DNA of 64,000 nt from Panicum virgatum (lineage: Eukaryota > Streptophyta > Magnoliopsida > Poales > Poaceae). The stretch covers positions 48,851,992 to 48,915,991 of the forward strand of contig NC_053142.1 of the NCBI RefSeq assembly GCF_016808335.1, written 5' to 3'. Made by a program: the position numbers and the translations under genes. A model generated the notes under the pieces. The model worked only from the letters and a program-made list of their open reading frames with translations. It searched no databases and was not told where the DNA came from. Shown in pieces: positions 55,939-64,000 of this stretch; position 1 is the stretch's first letter; every line of letters starts with the position of its first letter.

Positions 55939-57503
55939 AAGCTCCCGACCTCCCCCACCACCATTGCCCAAGGTATGGACAAGGTCGAACACTCGAACCA
56001 CTTCTTGCACACAAACGCACACACCAGTAGAGATATCAAGATGGAATTCACGGCTGTGCTAATCAAGATTGTGGGCTTGATCTCGGAGGCCTGCCGCACG
56101 GTGGAGAAGCTGCCGGCGGCGCTGATCACGAGCGGCATCGTTCAAGCTGCAGCGGCGCTCGCGCTCGCCGTCTTCAAGTCTCCGTCAGGTATTTTCGTTG
56201 GTCATGGAAGGGCGCCCTTGTACCTGTACTACGGCATCCTCATCGCCGTCATAATCTTTGGATTCGTCGAGGCTTCTGCGGGCTTCTACGTGTCAGGCGA
56301 CGTGACTCGGAGGCGCGCCGTCGGGACGACGATCCTTTGGGTCTCCATTTTGCCCATTGTCCTTGTGGCTGGGCTTGGAGGCTCTGTCATCTTGAAATAG
56401 TAGCTAGTTGCAGTCTTGCAGACCCTGCCGTATTTCACGTACTCTCGTTGCTGTATACAAATTCAGGTTCTTATGTGAGCGTCAGGTTTGATGCGCTTCC
56501 ATTGTTATCCTGGAATCTGTGTGAGGCTTAGGCTATTATGCTGTATACAGCGGCACATGCTGTTAGCAAAAAAATAAAAGTTCTGGACTGTCATGCTGCT
56601 ATGGTTTGTCATCTGTGTGTTTACCCCCTCTCTCTCTGAAAGCAGGGCAAAAGAAGAGCAACACGGTACTTTCTTAAGGAAAAAAATATCTCTTATGAAA
56701 ACCTAAAAACTATAACAACTTAGGTAAAACTTGATCTCTTTGCATATGCGAGGAAATAGGCACAAAATCAAGATAACTACACCAAACCACTCATAGAAAT
56801 ATAACTACACAACTAGAGAAAACGCGCAAAGTCTCAACGTAGTAGCAGACACACATCTTTCAGCTCAAGTTCATAAAAGCAGAGCAAACGAGTTGCTTAC
56901 AAATGTAACAAATATTTTTACTATTTTATACCCCATATTAGCCTCCAAATAAAACTGGTAGATTATTCCACGATGTAACCCGTCTAAGGCTGGATGAAAA
57001 ATTCGTTGCTCGCTAGCTCGCTCAGCTCAGCTCTTTAGTGGCTCGGCTTGGCTCTTTAGTGGCTCGGTTCGGCTCGGCTCGGCTCGGCTTGTTGAGAAAT
57101 ATTACCAAGCCGAGCTAAGTATTTAGCTCGGTTCCTTAACGAGCCAGTGCTGGCCAACGAGCCAAAGGCTAAAGCTCATTTTCCAAATCTAAATAAGATC
57201 TGGTCCATCTAAACCTCAGCCCGATTCACTCGTCGTGCTCAAACCCTAGCTATCTTTGGTTTGTGCTACTTTCCCAGCCCCCTCCTTTCCCTCCCGAACT
57301 CCCCCGGCCGCCGCACAAGCGCACGGCGGCACACGGCCACCCGCCTCCTGAACTCCCCACCCTCCCTGCTCCTCCGCATCCCCGACCACCACGCGGACCG
57401 CCTGGCTGGCTTGCCTCCCCGACCTGACCTCCCCCGCTTTCGCCTCTGGCTCTCCCTAGCCAGCTGGCTAGCCAGCCAGATGGTAGCGCTGTGAGTGTAT
57501 CTC
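55939..57503 (+). repeat. Left arm of a large inverted duplication
   Basis: About 1,565 bases that match 62175-63745 in inverse orientation with few differences. The arm holds a complete small membrane-protein gene and most of a hAT MITE. Homology begins at AAGCTCCCGACC and ends at GTGAGTGTATCTC. Confidence 0.9.
56041..56400 (+). CDS. Small multi-pass membrane protein, copy 1 (function unknown)
   Basis: 119 residues starting MEFTAVLIKIVGLISEAC. Three hydrophobic segments are likely membrane helices: about 28-49 (ITSGIVQAAAALALAVF), 60-85 (LYLYYGILIAVIIFGFVEAS) and 98-119 (ILWVSILPIVLVAGLGG). A basic turn with DVTRRRAV lies between helices 2 and 3. The protein ends ILK at TAG. I do not recognise the family. 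The other copy in the right arm differs at only two residues (VGTT here, VPTA there). That both copies stay open suggests either recent duplication or selection. The upstream sequence differs from the other copy, with TATATATT at about 55911-55918. Confidence 0.7.
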   Translation: MEFTAVLIKIVGLISEACRTVEKLPAALITSGIVQAAAALALAVFKSPSGIFVGHGRAPLYLYYGILIAVIIFGFVEASAGFYVSGDVTRRRAVGTTILWVSILPIVLVAGLGGSVILK

Positions 57504-57723
57504 CGCACCATCAGCACGCCGCGCGTCACGACTGTCATCGCGGCCCCACGCGCCACACCTTGACCTTGACGGCCTACGCTCCCCTGTTGTCTGGTGGCTG
57601 AAATGTTTTGAAGCTGGCTCATGAGCTAAACAAGCCAGCTTGAGCTGGCAAACGAGCCGAGCCCGACTTTTTATCTAGTTATGATAACGAGCTGAGCAGA
57701 GCAGAGCTTGATATCTAGCTTTA
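56985..57723. mobile_element. hAT-like MITE with GAGCCGAGC repeats, TSD AACCC(G/A)(T/C)C
   Basis: Ends are TAAGGCTGGATGAAAA on the left and, reverse-complemented, TAAAGCTAGATATCAA on the right. The flanks AACCCGTC (56977-56984) and AACCCACC (57724-57731) match at six of eight bases. The interior has GGCTCGGCTCGG-type runs and a GC-rich middle. Homology with the right arm of the inverted duplication stops inside this element at 57503. Confidence 0.65.
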
Positions 57724-57892
57724 AACCCACCCAAATTTCCTGTCCTATACCTAATTCTGGGCCACCCCATCTGATGAACCGGATTCGACCCGTCCAAAAA
57801 AAACCCGATCTCGGTGAACCGATCGTGAATTGTACACCTTCTTGGTGAACCGATCTTGAGCGGTTTCGGTATCGGATTAAACATGTCTTAAT

Positions 57893-58320
57893 TACTAAGC
57901 AGTGGCCCGGGACTCGACCGGGTTGTTTCTGGGAGCATCTGCAGTGGTCTCTGCTGATGTTACAGACTGGGAGATGCTGGAAGTGCTGGCGTGCAGGGAA
58001 GGACTGGCTCTAGCGAGGGACATGCTGCTGCAGCGCCTAGTGCTTGCAAGCGACTGTGCTATTGTTGTCAAGAACATCAAGGGAGCGGCTATGGGGCACT
58101 ACGGACAGATTGTTCAGGAGATCAAGGCGACAAGCACAAGTTTTCGGTCTATCAAGTTCATCCACGAAAGGCGAGAATCCAACGTTGATGCTCATAATCT
58201 TGCTAGAAGCTGTTTGTACAAAGGCTTAGGCCGCCATGTGTGGTTCATTAGTTCGCCAATGGGCATTTGTAACTCGTACTCTGCCCAAAATAAAGATTGG
58301 CGGATTTGCTAAAAAAAAAA
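57893..58320 (+). pseudogene. RNase H-like (RVT_3) fragment of a plant retroelement with poly(A) tail
   Basis: The frame 57902-58312 reads ARDSTGLFLGASAVVSADVT, then EVLACREGLALARDM, VLASDCAIVVKNI, SIKFIHERRESNVDAHNLAR. These are the usual landmarks of the RNase H-like domain found at the end of plant LINE-derived genes (E in ACREG, SDC, and D in NVDAHNLAR). AATAAAG and a tract of about ten A follow at 58310, so it looks like a 5'-truncated retrotransposed copy. Confidence 0.7.
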
Positions 58321-60526
58321 CTAAAGCACGCATCTACCTCCCTCTGTCTGACTCCTGAGGTTACTGACGGGAGATGGCTGCCGGAACCGTGCGGCTTTCT
58401 GTTTAAGTCCTGGATTATTTGGAAGAGCAATTAAATTCCATGAATGAAAATGACGTGTCCAACAAAAGAAAAGGTAAAAGGTCCATCTCGATGCTTCAGT
58501 GAGGAAACGTAGGAAGAGCAAATGAGAGGGCAGTAGGGCCCTCGTGTAGAGTACAATTAATTGTACAAAACAGCTACTAGTAGGCTATAGAAATTGGTAT
58601 GACCTAAGTACGGCCGGCGTCACGGTAATTTAAATCCCCGCATACAGTAGCACGTGCAAGTAATTTTAAAATTTAAGAAGATGTAGTTCTTAAACTATCC
58701 ATCAAATTTAAATTTCGATTGTACAATTATATCTGTTTCGAAGAGACATTTAAAATAAGCCCCCACTTGTATATGTTTCGACAATATTTTTTAAAGACAC
58801 AGAAATTGCTTTATGTACAAGGAAAAGTACCAAAATAAATTAGTTAAAATGCTCCACTGATCAGCTAAAATTGCTTATTATTGATCATACAATAAACATT
58901 CATCTATCTAACAAAGTTGTTTACCCTTATTCACTAATGACACCAAATAATCTATCTTCACAGGAACACCAATATGGCAATATGCACCTTATCCACCAAT
59001 GACATCAACAATCTATCTTCACAGCATGAACACCAATATGACAATATGCACTTAACTGAACTCAGGCATGCGAAACAACATTCTGTTGCTGCGGGAAACG
59101 GACGGATACGGATCCGGCAGTCAACACAACGATGAACCGGGAGATCGCGCTGCTGCTGCCCTCGTCTCTCCTCGTGCGGTTCGTACTCGGCTTCGGTGAT
59201 TTAGGGCATGCCACCTGACTTGACCTACAGCCAGGAAGGGGTGAGTGGTGCGACTTTGCCTCCTGCTTTTCCTGTATCACACAAAAGTAAATGTCAAATT
59301 CCTGCCGGGTCGCTCGGATCGGCACCTATCAACCCCAGTGTTTTGCATCGACGAGAATCAGCCGATCGGGGGACATCCACGGGTAAATCGGCACATTTGC
59401 CAATTATAGATACATTCAATAAAGAATAAGTAAATAAAATAGGAAAAGCGTTAAAAGAATATATAAACCTGCTCCAAAACATGATATAAGCAGATCTATC
59501 AGTCCAGATCGGCTCTTGCTACACGCAACCTAAATCAATCTAGGCACGCGTGAACATAACCTAGGATCTCCAAAGAAATCCATCTACACGAACAGATCTA
59601 ACCCAAGACATATCGGGCAAGGTGCTCGGTACACGTTATTCTATCGGCAAGTCGCTTGCACGTGTTGCAGCGCACGTCGTGGATTGTAACAAACGGCTAG
59701 AAAACGTGTTCCGGACAAGCATATCGTAAATAGACAAAACGACCTTGCCGATCACGCAGATTGGCAAACTAGGGTATCGGTAAATAAATCGATCTGAAAC
59801 AGACTACGATGACTCGATAGGCAAAAAGACTCTCCTATTGAACATAACAAATCGATTAACCAAAAGGGTTGGATGAATATAAACCATTTTAGATCGAAGA
59901 CTAAATAAAAGGGCCAGATAAACAAAACACGTGAATATAGGAACATCCCGGGTTACCAGGGCCAGATAAACACCGTGTATGAATATAGGAACATCCTCAA
60001 TGTAATCTACGAAACTAACATGGTAAGCGAACACATGAACACCCTATTTGATGAACCGATCTACTATGCACAAAACGACAAGAGGATGCACGAAAGCCGA
60101 TTTACCTACAACATGCTAAACTATGCACTCGTATTGCATTAAACATGAGAAGAAAATAAATCATACGAGGCAAGAAAATAAATGGGAATTTTACAGCACT
60201 GATTCACTGTATGACCGGTTTTTTTTAGGGGGGGGGGGTACAATCTGTTGCTTCGTGCTAGTGTATTATCACGACTGGGAGGACTCTCTTTCACTGACTT
60301 ATCTGCCCTTGCCGCGTCTTTCTGCGAGCACCTTACCTCTCTTCATTAGCTAAGACTAGTTGAGGGCTATGAGATCTGCTTTACAGATGAGCAAGAAAGG
60401 GCACTCGAGTTCCTTACGTCTCTGCAGGAGCTTGAAATTTTCGATCACTGCCGGTGATCGAATGAGAATGTTCTCATTCAGGCAGTGACCGTGACGGGCA
60501 GTACGGGCAGCCGCACTATCGGGTGC
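58321..60526. other. Repeat-rich intergenic DNA without a recognised gene
   Basis: Contains a ~64-bp imperfect tandem duplication (58930-58993 and 58994-59055, around CAATCTATCTTCACAG) and a ~38-bp direct duplication around GGGCCAGATAAAC (about 59908 and 59958). There is also a run of about ten G at 60230. Style at 59300-60120 suggests retrotransposon non-coding DNA, but no ends or proteins could be placed. Confidence 0.5.
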
Positions 60527-61925
60527 TCTAGCCTAAGAGGGGGAGGAGGTGAATTAGACACTAATAAAAATTTAGACCTATGGCTCCAACTAATTTGCAC
60601 AAAACTTAAACTAAAACATGCTTTCTAGATGTGCAACTAGGTAGTTCTAGTGTGAAACCCCTATCCCAAAAGAGTTTAGCAACCTATAGCTTTTCCTAGC
60701 AAGAAATTATTCTATGAAAGTAAAGGCATACAAATTGCTAGTACGAAATGCGGAAGCTTAAAGAGCGGGATAGGAGATAGCAAACTCTTGACGCGGGTGT
60801 TTATCCCGTGGTTCGGTTAGCCACAAAGGCACACCTACATCCACGTTGTTGTAGCACTCACTAAGAGTATTGCTACTCGGCCACCAAGTCTCTTCCGTGA
60901 ACACAATCACGATCACCTTGGCACCGGGTTCCACTAAGGAGCTTCTCCATAAAGGATGGGGGTCTCCACGTCCCCCGCACAAAGATGTCGTCGCCGTTCC
61001 ACACCAAGTCGGAGGGTCGATGACGTTGCCGGCGAGCTTCACGCTCCAAGATGCCGGTGCACCAAGCTCTTGTTTTGGTTCGCTAATGAACCACAGCACA
61101 AAGTCTCGAAGCCTTGCAATCTCACTCACTAAGAGCTAATCATTTACACAACACTCTCAAAATGTGCTAAGGGCTAAGGATATGATCTTGATGCTCTTGT
61201 ATGGCTTGGAGATGTTCTTGGGTGTGTGTGGGATATCCAGCAACTCCAGCAATCTTCAAATGGCCGGGTGAGGCGTATATATAGGCCACCAAGACTTGTA
61301 GCCGTTGCTCCAACGGTCAGCAGAAAATCTGCGTATCATCGGATCAACCGATGCCTCAGGCAGGGGTAGCGTCGGTTCATTCGGTCACTCTAAGACCTGA
61401 AGTAGCCGTTGAACTCCTGACAGCTGACACAGTGGCCACCGGTTCAACCGATGCTTAGCCGTCGGTTAATCCGGTCACTCACAGCACTCAACTATTCTGC
61501 TGACGTCATTACACCGATGGTATGCACCGATGCTTCACCGGTTCAACCGGTGATGAAGACTTGACTCTTGCGCCACTTGCATCGTCTATGGAACATAGTA
61601 CGTCCAATGCACCGATGCCCCTTTTTGAACCATCGGTTCATCCGGTGCCTATAAGCTGACTTGGCTTCGATTCCCTTCTGCACCAAAATACCATGACATC
61701 GGTTCTTCCGACAACCATCGGATACACCGATGCTCATGCGTCGGTTCTTCCGGTGCTACTGACCGAAAAGCTTTCAGGGCCTTGCTACGCGTATCTTCTC
61801 TTTCTTTTTTCTCTTTGTCATCACTTGAACCTAAAAGCCTGAGAATGGACATCTTAACCATCATATTAGTCCAAGTGTTGTGTTGTCATTCGATCACCAA
61901 AATCATTCAAAATAGCATAAATGGT
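60527..61925 (-). repeat. LTR-like grass repeat (solo LTR candidate)
   Basis: Read on the minus strand, it begins near ATGATTTTGGTGATCGAATG and has a CTATATATACGCC TATA box (about 61275). It ends near CACCTCCTCCCCCTCTTAGG. This order is that of a very common grass LTR family. No internal genes, second LTR or target duplication were found, so a solo LTR or fragment is the best reading. The U3-like part holds an array of ATCGGTTCAACCGATGC-type motifs. Confidence 0.55.
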
Positions 61926-62174
61926 GTCACGTTCATTTCACTCTCATTCAGGCAAAGACAACAAACTCGCACCCATCGAAGACCCTGCGGCCAATGGACC
62001 AACTCGACTTTGTGACAATGGCCGCGTTCGCTATATATGCGCACACGTCTCTTTTTTGATTATCTTGATACCATGGGTTTATTTGGATCGTTGGGATTCG
62101 TCCAACCTCAGCACCAACCTCGTCCATGGAACGTCTTAGCTTTTCCATTTCCATTCCGTTAAAGCCACTACGTT
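61926..62174. other. Spacer edge next to the right arm
   Basis: Contains GGCCGCGTTCGCTATATA (about 62021-62039), which also occurs inverted just outside the right arm (about 63745-63765), and CCAATGGACCAACTCG, whose inverse resembles 55730-55745. No gene. Confidence 0.5.
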
Positions 62175-63745
62175 GAGATACACTCACAGCGCTACCACCT
62201 GGCTGGCTAGCCAGCTGGCTAGGGAGAGCCAGAGGCGAAAGCGGGGGAGGTCGGGTCGGGAGGCAAGCCAGGCAGTGGCCCGCGCGGTGGTCGGGGATGC
62301 GGACGAGCAGGGAGGGTGGGGAGTTCAGGAGGCGGGTGGCCGTGTGCCGCCGTGCGCTTGTGCGGCGGCCGGGGGGAGTTCGGGAGGGAAAGGAGGGGGC
62401 TGGGAAAGTAGCACAAACCAAAAGATAGCTAGGGTTTGAGCCCGACGAGTGAATCGGGCTGAGGTTTAGATGGACGGGATCTTATTTAGATTTGAAAAAT
62501 GAGCTTTAGCCTTTGGCTCGTTTTGGCTCGCTGCCCAGCTCTGGCTCGTTAAGGAACCGAGTTAAATACTTAGCTCGGCTTGGTAATATTTCTCAACAAG
62601 CCGAGCTGAGCTGAGCCGAACCGAGCCACTAAAGAGCCAAGCCGAGCCACTAAAGAGCCGAGCTGAGCGAGCTAGCGAGCAACGAATTTTTCATCCAGCC
62701 TTAGACGGGTTACATCGTGGAATAATCTACCAGTTTTATTTGGAGGCTAATATGGGGTATAAAATAGTAAAAATATTTGTTACATTTGTAAGCAACTCGT
62801 TTGCTCTGCTTTTATGAACTTGAGCTGAAAGATGTGTGTCTGCTACTACGTTGAGACTTTGCACGTTTTCTCTAGTTGTGTAGTTATATTTCTATGAGTG
62901 GTTTGGTGTAGTTATCTTGATTTTGTGCCTATTTCCTCGCATATGCAAAGAGATCAAGTTTTACCTAAGTTGTTATAGTTTTTAGGTTTTCATAAGAGAT
63001 ATTTTTTCCTTAAGAAAGTACCGTGTTGCTCTTCTTTTGCCCTGCTTTCAGAGAGAGGGGGGTAAACACAGATGACAAACCATAGCAGCATGACAGTCCA
63101 GAACTTTTATTTTTTTGCTAACAGCATGTGCCGCTGTATACAGCACAATAGCCTAAGCCTCACACAGATTCCAGGATAACAATGGAAGCGCATCAAATCT
63201 GACGCTCACACAAAAACCTGAATTTGTATACAGCAACGAGAGTACGTGAAATACGGCAGGGTCTGCAAGACTGCAACTAACTACTATTTCAAGATGACAG
63301 AGCCTCCAAGCCCAGCCACAAGGACAATGGGCAAAATGGAGACCCAAAGGATCGCCGTCGGGACGGCGCGCCTCCGAGTCACGTCGCCTGACACGTAGAA
63401 GCCCGCAGAAGCCTCGACGAATCCAAAGATTATGACGGCGATGAGGATGCCGTAGTACAGGTACAAGGGCGCCCTTCCATGACCAACGAAAATACCTGAC
63501 GGAGACTTGAAGACGGCGAGCGCGAGCGCCGCTGCAGCTTGAACGATGCCGCTCGTGATCAGCGCCGCCGGCAGCTTCTCCACGGTGCGGCAGGCCTCCG
63601 AGATCAAGCCCACAATCTTGATTAGCACAGCCGTGAATTCCATCTTGATATCTCTACTGGTGTGTGCGTTTGTGTGCAAGAAGTGGTTCGAGTGTTCGAC
63701 CTTGTCCAGACCTTGGGCAATGGTGGTGGGGGAGGTCGGGAGCTT
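62175..63745 (-). repeat. Right arm of the large inverted duplication
   Basis: Inverse copy of 55939-57503, about 1,571 bases, with scattered substitutions and single-base indels. It holds the second small membrane-protein gene and a truncated copy of the hAT MITE. Confidence 0.9.
63284..63643 (-). CDS. Small multi-pass membrane protein, copy 2 (function unknown)
   Basis: 119 residues, ATG at 63643, same product as copy 1 except VPTA in place of VGTT. The same three hydrophobic segments are present. This copy has a TATATAA box about 100 bases upstream (plus-strand 63744-63750), at or just beyond the arm boundary, which makes it the better candidate for the original locus. An upstream in-frame extension exists but lacks support. 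Confidence 0.72.
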   Translation of the reverse strand: MEFTAVLIKIVGLISEACRTVEKLPAALITSGIVQAAAALALAVFKSPSGIFVGHGRAPLYLYYGILIAVIIFGFVEASAGFYVSGDVTRRRAVPTAILWVSILPIVLVAGLGGSVILK

Positions 63746-63750
63746 ATATA
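63744..63750 (-). promoter_or_regulatory. TATA box of membrane-protein copy 2
   Basis: TATATAA on the minus strand, within GTTCGCTATATAAGCTCCC, about 100 bases before the start codon. The inverted-duplication boundary falls on it, so copy 1 does not carry this sequence. Confidence 0.6.
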
Positions 63751-64000
63751 GCGAACGCGGCCGGGATTGAGGCGACGCGGAACTACACCCAATGTTTCTT
63801 TGCCTAAAGGAAATTGAGGAATAATTGATCAGTGACGATCCTCCCACTTTGCGCGCTTTAGCTGCGCGCTTTAGCTTATATATGACCAAGTCCGCCACAC
63901 GTGACGTGACGTGAAGTAAGCACATCTGTTTAACCTGACCCTCTTTACAACATTTCATATTGCGTCATGACTTTGAGATTTCAGTATAGGGAACTTGCTT
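63746..64000. other. Unique flank right of the inverted duplication
   Basis: Upstream region of membrane-protein copy 2. Contains a local repeat of GCGCGCTTTAGCT (about 63849) and CACGTGACGTGACGTGA (about 63897), an ACGT-rich stretch of the kind bound by plant bZIP factors. No gene. Confidence 0.4.

Noticed and set aside
55939..63745. The inverted duplication as a transposon with 1.57 kb terminal inverted repeats.
   Set aside because: No target duplication at the outer edges, no transposase in the spacer, and the inner right breakpoint lies inside an unrelated MITE.
1..64000. CRISPR arrays, bacterial operons, riboswitches, rRNA and tRNA genes.
   Set aside because: None seen. The repeats present are transposon ends, microsatellites or tandem duplications of eukaryotic type.

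Overview
The window is plant nuclear DNA, and the evidence points to a grass. Host genes have GT-AG introns, GC-rich first exons and plant-type products. Between and inside them lie nested plant transposons (MULE, hAT, L1-like LINE, LTR retrotransposon, MITEs). No bacterial, organellar or viral replication genes were seen. All calls come from reading the sequence; no database search was run.

Layout. (1) 1-8.3 kb is transposon DNA: the right end of a MULE carrying a plant-mobile-domain-like exon, a decayed 2.46 kb hAT element with an exact 8-bp target duplication, and a MULE whose two genes converge from promoters inside its long terminal inverted repeats. (2) 8.4-31.8 kb is the gene-rich core: an unrecognised small conserved protein with a hAT MITE in its last intron; a P-class PPR protein resembling Arabidopsis At1g03560; a minus-strand array of box C/D snoRNA-like units; NAA10; LSM7 and MRE11 sharing a bidirectional promoter region; a SPRY/P-loop hnRNP U-like protein; and a GAUT10/11-like GT8 enzyme. 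(3) 32.7-35.7 kb is an acidic, repeat-containing single-pass membrane protein. (4) 36.0-47.6 kb is one near full-length LINE, split by a 4.36 kb MULE and a MITE. (5) 48.0-51.0 kb is a small non-autonomous LTR retrotransposon that split a degenerate, possibly DUF1618-like fragment. (6) 51.7-54.1 kb is a ten-exon aluminium-resistance/methionine gamma-lyase-like PLP enzyme. (7) 55.9-63.7 kb is a large inverted duplication (about 1.57 kb arms, 4.7 kb spacer). Each arm carries the same small membrane-protein gene. The spacer holds an RNase H fragment of a retroelement and an LTR-like repeat.

How the genes relate. The host genes are ordinary housekeeping functions: N-terminal acetylation, mRNA decay and splicing, double-strand-break repair, organelle RNA processing and pectin synthesis. 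Being neighbours does not imply a shared pathway. The main points are: an apparently damaged MRE11 copy (missing segment plus a homopolymer frameshift); a five-unit C/D snoRNA-like array with near-constant C-to-D spacing (107-109 nt) and a covarying internal hairpin; a MULE whose terminal repeats supply promoter, leader and splice donor to both genes; and three independent +1 homopolymer shifts, which make base accuracy worth checking.
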